Source: Arabidopsis thaliana
Taxonomy: Eukaryota > Streptophyta > Magnoliopsida > Brassicales > Brassicaceae
NCBI RefSeq assembly: GCF_000001735.4
Contig: NC_003075.7
Coordinates: forward strand, 8,867,001 to 8,931,000
DNA length: 64,000 nt
Reading direction: 5' to 3'
In this document: in pieces, positions 23,914-34,517 of the stretch
Numbering within the stretch: the stretch's first letter is position 1
Layout: the number at the start of each line of letters is the position of its first letter
The notes under the pieces: model-generated
Seen by the model: the letters and a program-made list of their open reading frames with translations, nothing else
What the model was told of the DNA's origin: nothing
Database searches by the model: none
Translations under genes and position numbers: made by a program

Positions 23914-25348
23914 ATGGATACAATTCGATTTTTTTCTTGTAGCTCTCTCCCTCAAGACATAATCCTGAAGATCGGCTCTTCTCTTCAGGTTTTTGCTTGT
24001 ATTTTTTTTACTAATTCTTCAGTTTTTTTTTTATTGTGATGCTACTTCTTGGTAAATTGTGTGCTATTTGATGAATAGGTGATTGATCTTTGTGCATTAA
24101 GTAGCTGTTCTACGTTTTGGAGAGAGTTATGTGGTTCTGATATCTTATGGGAACCTCTGTTTAGGCAAAGATGGCCTTTATTGTCCTCATTTGAATCTGA
24201 TGGAGACAATACTCTGTTTCTTTAAACCCAAACCAATGAAAATTCTCAGGTAGAAATGAGACAGTTCCATGGATTCTTGTTTCTTTCAAATTCAAGTTTC
24301 TGAGTTGTTTTAGATTTTGGCCATTTTTGTAGGATAGTGAGTTTGTTTGTTGTTGAATTGAATTCTATTTATGATGAATTGGTTCTCATTAGATGGATGA
24401 TGTTTGATTGACATGGTAGAGAACAATTGTTTAGTTGAGATATTTAACAATTGTTCTGTCTTGGAGAAACAAATTACTGAGGCATATTGAAGGTGATGTG
24501 ATTCTTGATATTATCTGCTTTAATTGTGGATAGTTGGATTATAGAAAGCTTGAGACTTTTTTCTTGAAGAGGTGATAGTTGGAATTGGACATGGTCATCA
24601 TAATCGTTTATATATCTCAACTTGCAGTTAGACTTTGCTTGTTTATAATTTGTTGTTGTGGCAGAGACTAAAATTCTTTGTTGTTGCGTTAGCATTACTT
24701 TGAGGTCTATTACAGGTTTCATGAATAGTCTATTTTAAAGCTTTTGTAGGAATGGAGAAGATTTTATGTGATGCAACACAAGGAAATGGCATCAAGAGCT
24801 TCCGAGGTGATTAAATATGTGACTAAGTCTCCTGCTACGTTGTCTTTAGAGGCAGGTATATATCTGCACGCGGTTGAAACCATGAGCTCGATGCGGTTTG
24901 GATTTCAAGATGTGGAGTTATTTTTCTTCAAACCAAACTTAAGTGTGCTGCTCAACCTCATTGGACTCATTTACTGCATACAACACTTGAAACCGCGGGT
25001 TAGTTACTCCCAGAGAAAGTCGACCGGCCTTTCGGAACATTTTCTAACTTCTTTAACATTTTCTTTCTGCAGCGAGAGCAAGTCGTGGATGTGCTAAGGC
25101 AATGTGGAATCTCAGAGCAGCTAGTTTGGGTGAAATGGTTAACGTTAGGTCGATGGTCAGGTGGGAGTCGAATGAGAGACGACATCGTGTCGCGTCAGGT
25201 CTCTCTAGTCGATGTTGTAACAGGGAAAGAAGAAACGGTTCTACGAGTGCTTCAACGAGGAGTTGTTCACGAAGTTCTACGTGTTTGTATCTCAACCGTT
25301 GATCTTGCCTGTGCACCTTGCAGCAGTAGCACCATCAGAAACTACTAA
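23914..25348 (+). pseudogene. F-box-type gene interrupted by an in-frame stop
   Basis: Four exons, 23914-23988, 24079-24249, 24750-24998 and 25073-25348, all phase 0, would encode about 256 residues. Exons 1 and 2 form an F-box (LPQDIILKIGSSLQ, then VIDLCALSSCSTFWREL and LWEPLFRQRWP), the part that binds SKP1 in SCF ubiquitin ligases. Exons 3 and 4 carry the C-terminal region of a plant F-box subfamily, with VLLNLIGLIYCIQHL and WLTLGRWSGGSRMRDD. Codon 49 of exon 2 is TAA (24223-24225), but the same frame stays open after it to a good donor at 24250. As written, translation would give only a 73-residue F-box peptide. The locus fits At4g15563. It could be a true pseudogene or a short F-box product. 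Confidence 0.72.
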
Positions 25349-25530
25349 ACTGTTTCAAGGATTCGAGGATTACAAGTTGAATTGGATTCAATGAATGTGA
25401 TTAAACATGTGATATTGAAACAGTATTGAAGTTCGAGTAAATAATAACAACGCGCAATTCAAATGCAAACGATTGTATGGAGAATTAACTGTAAGAAATT
25501 CGCGGTAAAAAAACTGAAATTATAGGATTC
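25349..25530. other. Short intergenic sequence
   Basis: F-box gene 3' region with no distinct feature. Confidence 0.4.
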
Positions 25531-25535
25531 ATATA

Positions 25536-25602
25536 TTGGGCCTTAGTATATTTTCGGCCCATTACCAAAATTATCTTAAACAAGTTTGAGTCCTAAACCC
25601 TT
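25536..25602 (+). promoter_or_regulatory. Site II and telo-box elements of the MAA3 promoter
   Basis: TTGGGCC at 25536-25542, GGCCCA at 25556-25561 and a telo-box CCTAAACCC at 25592-25600 are clustered just before a CT-rich leader. Paired site II (TGGGCY) and telo-box elements are known from Arabidopsis genes active in dividing cells. The assignment to MAA3 follows from position. Confidence 0.55.
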
Positions 25603-25666
25603 TTCTCCGGTTACAGCTACACCGCCGTTTTCTCTCTCCGCCGTCTTTTCTCTTCTTCTCCGACTG

Positions 25667-25994
25667 GTAAAAATCCTCTCTCCAGAACTCTGGTCTCCCG
25701 TTATATATATATGCTCGTCTACATTCTCCAATTGCTTCTCGAGTTCTTAGCTCATATCAGTCACATGTTGTTCTCTGTAAATTCAATTCCCTAATTTCAA
25801 TTTGAAATTTTCTCTGTTGGTGAAAAGGCTCTGCTATTTGATTAGGTTGATGCATAGTAATTCGATTTCGAAACTCTGCTTTTAATTCCATAGACTATAT
25901 AATGGAAAAGATGATGATAACAAGTTACTTGACTGATGATTATACAATCACATTATGCTTATGCTAAAGTTTTTTTTTTTGTATGTTCATGTAG
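25667..25994 (+). other. Probable intron in the MAA3 5' untranslated region
   Basis: The CT/CCG-rich leader at 25600-25666 ends at a GTAAAA donor, and a CATGTAG acceptor at 25988-25994 precedes a purine-rich leader that reaches the ATG at 26043. Inferred from splice signals only. Confidence 0.5.
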
Positions 25995-26042
25995 AATCTG
26001 TGAAGGTGAATTTCGGAGTTGAGAAAGAGAGATTAGCGTGTA

Positions 26043-29000
26043 ATGGCGATCGATAATGGCAAGCTTCAAGAAGAAGAAGCCTCATCTGTTACTCGATTCT
26101 ATAACATTATTTTGGGTTGGGACTATAAACAGCTTACTAAAGAGAATGAGGTACTTCATCATCATACAACAAACTCCGTTTCTTCTTAGGCGAATGTGAG
26201 ATTTGTTTTTCTTTTATCTTACTGTGTATTATGTAATGCAGAGGAAAAATAGAAAGGATTCTAAAGAGAAATTGAATGTTGTAAAGAATACTTATAAAGA
26301 TGTTGATGATTATTTCGAGACTTTTGAACCATTGCTCTTCGAGGAAGTTAAAGCTCAAATTTTGCAGAATAAAGATGGTGAAGAAGGTTAGATACATAGA
26401 ACTTAAATACAATTGGCTTTTTTCTTATTACTTTTGTCCATCCATTGATCATGAAAGAAAGTGGCAGTTGTTATTTTCAGCTATTAAAACTAAATTTGTA
26501 TACTTGTAGTAAGGTTTTATGTTTAGATAACTAGTTTTTAACGTATTTGGTTCTGGTTGTGGAAATGGTTTTTTCTGTCTTTTTTCCTCTTAGCATCGGT
26601 GTGTAAAATGAGATTGGTAATGGAGTGCAACGAGGGCGAAGGGTTTCACTTTCTGTTAGTCACATACGAACATGAGGAGGATGAATATCTTGCTCAAAAT
26701 GATCTTTTATTGCTATCAAAAGAAGAGGTACATATACTATTCCTTTGTTTTTGTTTGATTTTCCGAGGGTGTTGTATGACTTGCATTTCTGATTTTGTAC
26801 TTTCTTGTATAAAATTTTCATTATCGAATGTTGGATTCACTTAGAGATTAACTTTTGCAGGTTAAAGGGAATTCATTTCCTTCATCTTATGGGTTTGCTG
26901 TAGTGGAACATCGTCAAAATAATCTTCTTCGTCTTCGGATGTATTTAGCTGAAGACATTGTGCAGATAACCAAGAATACTAAATCCTCTAGAACAAAGTC
27001 ATTTATCCAAGCGCTTTCAAATATGCGTTCTCTTATTACATCATCTGCCAGCCCTATTGACAAAAGGGTATTCAGTTTAAAGGTCAGTTGTTATGAGACA
27101 CAGCAACTATGTATAGTTATTATATCATTTGTTTTTTTCCATAAATTGGATGATAAGCCTTAATAATGTGGTCTAGTTTTAGGTTGTGTTATGCTAGCTT
27201 GGCTTCTCTTTTCTCTTTCTTTTATACTTTAATACTAGTTAGAATCTTAATGAACTTAAGCGACTGTTGTTGACATGATACATATCCTTTCTAGATATAA
27301 TATAGTTCCCTTCTCTGATACAGCGTCTTTCATGGATGGTTTGTTAATTTGTAGTTATGTGGTTTATCAACCATTATTCGGGAATATATAGCACTACGAT
27401 CAGTTAGTTCGCTCCCTTTCAAGGATTTAATCTTCACTGCAGCAGAAAAATCTTGTGGTTTTGGAGATGAAGCATGGAAAATATCTGGACCTCTGAATGA
27501 ATTCTTTAACGAAAACCTTAACAAATCCCAAAAGGAGGCAATTGATGTAAGTCTAGCCTTGTAAATTCTTTCCTTAGAGACTTTGACAGTTTCCCTAACA
27601 CAGATTTGGGCTCTTTGTTTCAAAATACAATTTTGCAGGTTGGTCTATCAAGAAAATCCTTCGTCTTAATACAGGTTGACTTCTCCACTTATAATTGTTT
27701 TATTGTTTCTTGAGGACTTATTACTTAGCTTTTACATGTTAAGATTGCATGTCAAAAACACAATCATTTTCAATGAGAAAGCCCTCAATTGACATGAAAT
27801 TAAAATTCTCCAGCATGCTTACTGAGCTAGCACTCAAAGTCTTATATTTGACTCTCAAGATTGCCTTTTAAAAATATGCAGATGAAAACCAAAATTATTC
27901 TAAGTTGGCATTTTTTAGATCTTGTTGACTACATGAATATGAGAAACTTCTTTGTCAAACTGTATTGGCAGTCAATAGGGATATAACAGACTTGTTTTTC
28001 AAATTGCATTGAAAAGCAGATGAATTAATCTAATGATTTGGATACTAATGAGTCTATCCTTCTTTAGGGTCCTCCAGGTACCGGGAAAACTCAGACGATT
28101 CTTAGCATACTTGGTGCTATTATGCATGCTACTCCCGCAAGAGTCCAGTCTAAGTATGATTTCTTACATGCTATCCTTTGACACTCACTTGACTATGTGC
28201 AGCTCCGAGTTAAGATTATAACTATGCTTTGCATTCTGAAATTCCCTTTTTATTTATAATAGGGGTACAGATCATGAAGTAAAGCGTGGTATTCAGATGA
28301 CTATCCAGGAAAAGTATGATTTTGCTCCCATTAAGATCTTTTAAATATTTCGATACTCAGTTCTCTCGCATACCCAGATGTGTGTTCATAATGATTCGAA
28401 AATGTTATTATTATCTATATCATATGGTGTTTTATTTGAAATCTTGCAACTTAAGAGTAATTGGAATAATATTGCATTGCATCAATAGTTTGGTCTGAAA
28501 TATCACATACCATACATCCCTCTTGTTGAACATATTTCACTATGTCTTGTCTGCAGATACAATCACTGGGGAAGAGCCTCTCCTTGGATTTTGGGTGTCA
28601 ACCCTCGAGATGCTATTATGCCTGAAGATGGTGACGATGGGTTCTTTCCAACCTCAGGAAATGAATTGGTAAGTCGGAAGATTTTATTCTGAGACAAATG
28701 GTAACCCCACATTTATTTCTTTTATCATATAGTAACCCCACTTTTCTGATTCTCTTTTGATGTTCAGAAACCGGAGGTGGTTAATGCGAGTCGGAAGTAC
28801 AGATTACGTGTACTTGTCTGTGCTCCATCAAACTCTGCACTTGATGAGATTGTGTTGCGGCTTCTGAGTTCGGGTATGTGGTTAATCCAATTCATTATTT
28901 CATTATTTGAAAATTGGTAATGGTCTTATATGTTATGGTTTCTGCACTCTCAGGTCTTCGTGACGAAAACGCCCAGACATATACACCCAAAATAGTACGA

Positions 29001-31858
29001 ATTGGTCTCAAGGCTCATCACTCTGTTGCGTCAGTATCACTGGATCACCTTGTATGTATCTAGTTTCCTTTACAGTTTGATTGCCTTTCGTCCTGGCTTA
29101 ATTTTGGTTGCTTGATTTAACTTTATTAAAGAATGTTCAACTGGGAATCTATCTGTCTTCAGATAAGTAAAGGTCTGTTTAAGTATATTCATTCGGAGGA
29201 ATCACACTTGTAGAGAACAAACAACGAAATAACAAAGTTTGTTGACAAATCTTGCCTTTGGGTACTGTTCTGACAACACTCTTTTGCAGGTGGCACAAAA
29301 GCGTGGCTCTGCCATCGATAAGCCAAAACAAGGGACTACAGGAACTGATATAGATAGTATCCGCACTGCAATTTTGGAAGAGGCTGCGATTGTATGGGGA
29401 TTTAACTTTCGTATTAATGTAATTCAAAGCTTTTTTATTTTTCTTCCCTGAATCACCTACTTCTGTTTCTTTGCACTTTCAGGTGTTCGCTACCCTTAGC
29501 TTCAGTGGCTCTGCACTTCTTGCTAAATCTAACCGTGGTTTCGATGTCGTTATAATAGATGAAGCTGCGCAAGCTGTAAGCCCCTTCCAATAGAATATGG
29601 ACTAATGCTCGATTTTTTTTGCTTAGTTTACACACTCTAAATGTCAGAGGGTTTTACTTTAAAGTGGAAATAATAATGCTTTGTTTTTTAAAAACTTTCT
29701 CATGGCATGTCATTACATTAAATTGAGTCATGTGTTAGCCCTGACCTATGTTGAAGTGTAAAGAAAATTTTAATCCTGGTTCGTCCTAGTCAGAGTCTGT
29801 CATGTATCTTATAAGTAATTGTTTTTGCTACGCAACTTAAAAAGCTTATGCAGGTAGAGAAATTTTTAATGCTTATATTCCCCATGTTCATTGCTAATGA
29901 AATTTACTCTTGTGTACTTTGCCAGGTTGAGCCAGCAACTCTTATCCCTTTGGCCACTAGGTGCAAACAAGTATTTCTGGTAAGATCCAATAGGTTACCC
30001 TTCATGTATCAAAATTGCAGTTAGTTTCCGGGTACATAAAATAAGTAGATGATTCGACACACACCATCAGTAGCTTCAAAGAATGAAGCATGCCTTACTT
30101 TTTTTGAAATTGAAGAATATAGATGTTAAAATAGTTGCATCTTGAAACTGTAGATGTTACAGGCAAGCGCAACACCATAAGTTTATGAGTTAATGATTAA
30201 TGTTAAAGGCAACTTTGGTAGCTATGGATATCCTTATGTAAAATCTAATTTTATCAGGTAGGGGATCCAAAGCAACTCCCAGCTACTGTAATCTCAACTG
30301 TTGCTCAGGATTCTGGGTAAGTGCTTTAATCCAGTCATTGCATCCACACTTTATCTGTTTATGTCTCTCGTGTATATTGTATTGACACTATTGGATTGCT
30401 GTCTTTACTTTCTATAATGAAGGTACGGTACAAGCATGTTCGAGAGACTTCAAAAGGCTGGCTATCCAGTAAAAATGTTGAAGACCCAATACCGGATGCA
30501 TCCAGAGGTACGGACATTCTTTCATCTAGCATCCACCTAAGACAGATTCTCACTGAATATCAGATTTCTTAAAGAATTATCATCAGTTGATACCTATTTC
30601 ACAAACCAAGCCAAAGATTGTAGTTAGCTTAATTCTTACTCCAATGATTGCATCTTATTTTACCCTGCAAACAATTTTTTTAACTGAAAATCAGATAAGA
30701 AGCTTTCCGTCAAAGCAATTCTATGAAGGGGCACTAGAAGATGGATCTGACATTGAAGCTCAGACTACTCGTGACTGGCATAAATACCGGTGCTTTGGTC
30801 CATTTTGCTTTTTTGATATACATGAAGGGAAAGAGTCTCAACATCCAGGAGCAACTGGTTCTCGGGTAAATCTAGACGAGGTGGAATTTGTTCTTCTCAT
30901 CTACCACAGACTTGTAACCATGTACCCGGAGCTGAAGTCTAGTTCTCAGCTAGCTATTATATCACCGTATAACTACCAAGTAAAAACTTTCAAAGATCGG
31001 TTTAAGGAGATGTTTGGTACAGAGGCAGAAAAAGTGGTTGATATCAACACTGTTGATGGGTTCCAGGTCAATATTCTACCCTCTTTCTCACAGTTCAACA
31101 TCAATTGTGCTCATAAACAAATTAAAATGCATTAGATTCTGCTTTTATACTAATCTAAGAACTTGAACCGTAGAATTGTACTTACAGTCCAAAGTTTTCA
31201 TCCATTTCTTTTTCGTTTTTTTCCTCATCTTGATGAAAAGGGAAGGGAGAAGGATGTTGCAATATTTTCATGCGTCAGAGCTAACGAAAATGGACAAATC
31301 GGTTTTCTCTCTAATTCTCGGCGGATGAATGTGGGGATTACACGAGCCAAGTCTTCAGTATTGGTAAGGCATATAAAGAAAACTTTCATAGAAACGATTC
31401 TCTAACTTTTTCTCCATATATTTATATACCCTCTCTCTGATTCTATCTCACTGATCCATTATCCATTGAAACTTGCTTATCAGGTCGTTGGTTCAGCTGC
31501 AACATTGAAGAGCGATCCACTTTGGAAAAACCTTATCGAAAGTGCTGAGCAAAGAAACCGATTATTCAAGGTAAAAATAACCTTTCTTTCCGTTTGTGTT
31601 AAAAGTGTCAACTGCTGCAACATACTGGGATCAAGAAGAAAAGTGTTGATTTTGGTGGTCTTGTAGGTTTCAAAGCCATTGAACAATTTCTTCAGCGAAG
31701 AGAATCTGGAGACGATGAAACTGACAGAGGACATGGAGATTCCTGATGCACCGTTGTATGAAGACGAATCTCTTCCGGTGGCACCATATGGTGGAGATGA
31801 TGACTTTGGAGATGGTGATGCTGATCAAGACGATGTAGCCATGGCCGGAGAAGACTAA
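26043..31858 (+). CDS. MAA3: MAA3, Sen1/senataxin-like superfamily 1 helicase
   Basis: Twenty exons join in phase to 818 residues: 26043-26150, 26242-26386, 26594-26727, 26861-27082, 27355-27546, 27639-27674, 28068-28153, 28263-28313, 28557-28668, 28768-28873, 28954-29051, 29290-29391, 29483-29575, 29926-29979, 30258-30316, 30423-30507, 30695-31066, 31241-31363, 31484-31570 and 31667-31858. Helicase motifs appear in order: GPPGTGKT (280-287), VCAPSNSALDE, DEAAQ (490-494), GDPKQLP (515-521), QYRMHP, VDGFQ and NVGITRAK. The N-terminal about 230 residues are the Sen1-type regulatory part. The tail is strongly acidic (DDDFGDGDADQDD). Yeast Sen1 and human senataxin resolve RNA:DNA hybrids and aid transcription termination. 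Arabidopsis MAA3 (MAGATAMA 3, At4g15570) is known for female gametophyte development and pollen-tube guidance. Confidence 0.97.
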
Positions 31859-32689
31859 ACTCTAAAAACCTTTTCGTTATTAGTTAGAACTTTGATATTA
31901 CAGGAAGTGGTTGAACATCTAACAATATCTACACTTATTATTTGTATGGTTTTATTTTGGTTTACATACAGTAATAAGAATGTCTTTACTTGTGCTACGA
32001 TCGATGATCTCATAGGTTTTGAATATTTGAAGAACACACGCAAAACATTTTGGGATAAAAAGATGGTATTTCTAAAATCTATATATACATTTTTGCAGCC
32101 ATTTTAGCAAATAAATCCTAGACTTAGGACTTATTTACAATCTAATGCCATTAGCATTAAATCTTTTTTCCAAAATAATTAATTTTACTTTAAATTTTTG
32201 CTTTAAATTGTCAATCACATTATAAATCAAATTTAATCTCAACAATTTTCAAATCAATCCCTTAAAATTAGCATAAACATATTTGTTAACAATATTTTAA
32301 AACAAAGTTTTTTGTTAAATAAATATTATTCTTACTAAACGTTTTTTGTTTAAATAAATAAATTTTGTATTGGAACTTATTTACAATGTCATGTCACTGA
32401 CATTAATTATTTATTAATGGAAATATTTAATTAAAGATTTAAATCTTCTAAATCTTTGCTTTTAGAGTTATTATGTCATTACCTTATAAGCAAAAATATT
32501 AATTTTTAAATGTTATTATTTATATATTTAAAATTTATAAAACATTATTAATATTTAAACTTATAAAAAGTTTGATATATCACAATTTTTTAACATCATT
32601 ATATAATATATAGAGTTTAAAAAAATCTTAATTTTTTCCGTCATATTTTATGATTCAAAATTTTAAAAATGAACATATATTAACCAATT
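31859..32689. other. AT-rich intergenic region with a short direct repeat
   Basis: After the MAA3 3' region, a word like ACTTATTTACAAT..ATG occurs at about 32130 and again at about 32375, each followed by CATTAA-type sequence. This suggests transposon-derived DNA. No gene seen. Confidence 0.35.
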
Positions 32690-32964
32690 GGCAAAAAATG
32701 TGTGGGTTCAACGTCCCGTATCGACAAAAATATTTAGACAATGATTTATAAACATATCATAAATAAGATCAACATTAATATAAATAAATGATTTTTTTAC
32801 GGGACGGGTTTGGCGGGACGGATTTGGCAGGACGTTACTTAATAACAATTGTAAACTATAAAATAAAAATATATTATAGATAGATACAATTTGCAAAAAA
32901 ATAAAATTATACTAACTTTAAAAAGATAAATTGTCCCTGCGATGTACCGCGGGTTAAAATCTAG
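32690..32964 (+). mobile_element. Helitron remnant with its 3' terminus
   Basis: The end has the classic Helitron form. A GC-rich hairpin has stem CCTGCG (32936-32941), loop ATGTAC and stem CGCGGG (32948-32953). Seven bases later comes CTAG (32961-32964), followed by T at the insertion site. Upstream, words such as GGGACGGGTTTGGCGGGACGG and CGTCCCGTATCGACAAAAA are typical of Arabidopsis ATREP elements. The 5' TC end was not located and there is no coding capacity, so this is a non-autonomous or truncated copy. Confidence 0.75.
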
Positions 32965-33240
32965 TTAATAATTAAAGTTGGAATAATGAGATATAACAAT
33001 GATATTTTACAAGTAATAGCACTAAAATTTATTGAAAACTTTAGAAGAGAAACGAAACTGCTCTAAAAGAGCTTCATTCACCATGACCCATAAGAAGTAG
33101 CTGCCAAGAATAAAAAAACTTAATAACTAATAACCATTGTTGGAGCAATAGAGATAGTTTTAAACATGTATTAAAGATTCAAAAGCATTTCCTTGTAATG
33201 AGCAAGTAACTTGTTGTTGTCCCCTGTCCATCTCTCTGTC
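32965..33240. other. Spacer between the Helitron and the SF3A1-like gene
   Basis: AT-rich; holds the probable 3' flank of the SF3A1-like gene. No feature seen. Confidence 0.4.
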
Positions 33241-34403
33241 TCAGACCACGTCCAGTATTAGAATATCTCCTGCTTTCACATTGTAATAAGCAAGTGACCT
33301 ATTATTGTCCTTTAAAACCGCTCTTAACCCCCTTAACGTCTGTTTGTTTGCTTGAATTTGAACCACCTCAGCTATTTTCTCCTTCAAACTTGCTACGTTT
33401 TCAGACAATGACTGCACTGTGATCTTAATGACTTCCCCTCCGTCGGGAACACAAATCACCCTGAAAATAGACAAACCCTCATGTTGGGCAAGAAACTGGT
33501 CTTCTGGCTCAAGTGGAACAAGGGCTGACTCATCCAACTCTGGTCTCTTTTGTGGAGGTGTAGGAGGAGGCATTTCAAGCTTAGGTAGCAACTCTTGATC
33601 CTCCACAAAATCTTTGGACACAGAATTATGCCACTCAATCATAGAATTCTCCCCTCCTTCAAGCCACTTATGCTCGCGAACACGATCCATAGAATACGTT
33701 CAAGAAAACCCTCAAGAACGGTGTTCATATAAGCGGTGAAGAAAGCGAACATGTAATCAGTTTGCTTCATAAACTCAAACTGATTGTCCATCATCACTCT
33801 TTCCATCAGTTTCCCACGAAAAGCATCCCCATACCACGCCACAAACTGAGCTGTGACCTTAACAGTATCAAGCTCGGTGAAGGTCATCCCTTTAAGAAGT
33901 CTACACTGTAGAAGATTAGGCAGAACAAGTCTTTGAGACTGGACCCTGGGCTTAGACTGAGTATATGGCGCAAGTCGAGGAACTTTATCATGATTCTGAA
34001 AACAGTATCGACTAAGCCTTCTCTGGTAAGATACTTGAATAGGATCTTCAGGTGAAGCCATAAGAAATTCGAATCTTGGATCCTTTGTATTAGAGCCCAT
34101 GACCAATAACTTAAACTCCCACGCATATTTGGAAACCAGAAATGCCACTTTGTCGACAATAGTTGCTTGTCTGACCTCTGGAGGGGCATGAAAGACTTTG
34201 ATATCCATCCCATCCGAAACATCAGTAACTCCCTTTCGATACAGAACGTAGCATTCAACAAACTTGCGATGATAATCTTCGTAACCAGGATCTGCAAGGC
34301 GGAATTGAGCAAGCTTTTTCTCGAACAATGCGTGATAACCATCTGCTGAGTTCCTCAAGAAGTTGAATCGTGTATCATCCATACTAGACTCTATGACCAT
34401 CAT
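33241..34403 (-). pseudogene. SF3A1-like gene (SURP modules plus ubiquitin-like domain), frameshifted
   Basis: SF3A1 is a U2 snRNP splicing subunit with SURP modules and a C-terminal ubiquitin-like domain. The frame starting at 34403 (MMVIESS) carries a shortened SURP-like piece (RFNFLRNSADGYHALFEKKL), a second module (KDPRFEFLMASPEDP..YQRRLSRY) and a third (VKVTAQFVAWYGDAF..QFEFMKQTDYMFAFFTAYM). At about 33692-33696 the homology passes to a second frame (33241-33690). It continues with LVPLEPEDQFLAQH and the ubiquitin-like stretch ITVQSLSENVASLKEKIAE to the end. A one-base loss near the LWIV/MDRV overlap explains this. The protein lacks the normal SF3A1 N-terminus and middle, and no introns are visible, so it may derive from a processed copy. 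A LINE sits 32 bp upstream of its first ATG. Confidence 0.75.
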
Positions 34404-34434
34404 CTTAAAATCCGACCCAAATATTAAATTGATT

Positions 34435-34449
34435 TGCTTTAATTTAGTT
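34435..34449. repeat. Target-site duplication, left copy
   Basis: TGCTTTAATTTAGTT, identical to 40273-40287; flanks the LINE at its poly(A) side. Confidence 0.9.
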
Positions 34450-34468
34450 TTTTTTTTTGGTAGGAGAG

Positions 34469-34488
34469 GGGGAGACAATGGTCTCCCC
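34469..34488 (-). other. Perfect stem-loop at the LINE 3' end
   Basis: An 8-bp stem GGGGAGAC/GTCTCCCC with a 4-nt loop ends 10 nt before the poly(A) tract in the 3' untranslated region. Some plant LINEs keep a 3' hairpin that the reverse transcriptase recognises; that role is inferred here. Confidence 0.7.
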
Positions 34489-34517
34489 TCATTTATTAGA
34501 TACTAAACTACAAAAAA

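Noticed and set aside
33884..34342. 152-codon second minus-strand frame in the SF3A1-like gene
   Set aside because: Overlaps the SURP-coding frame and has no family resemblance.
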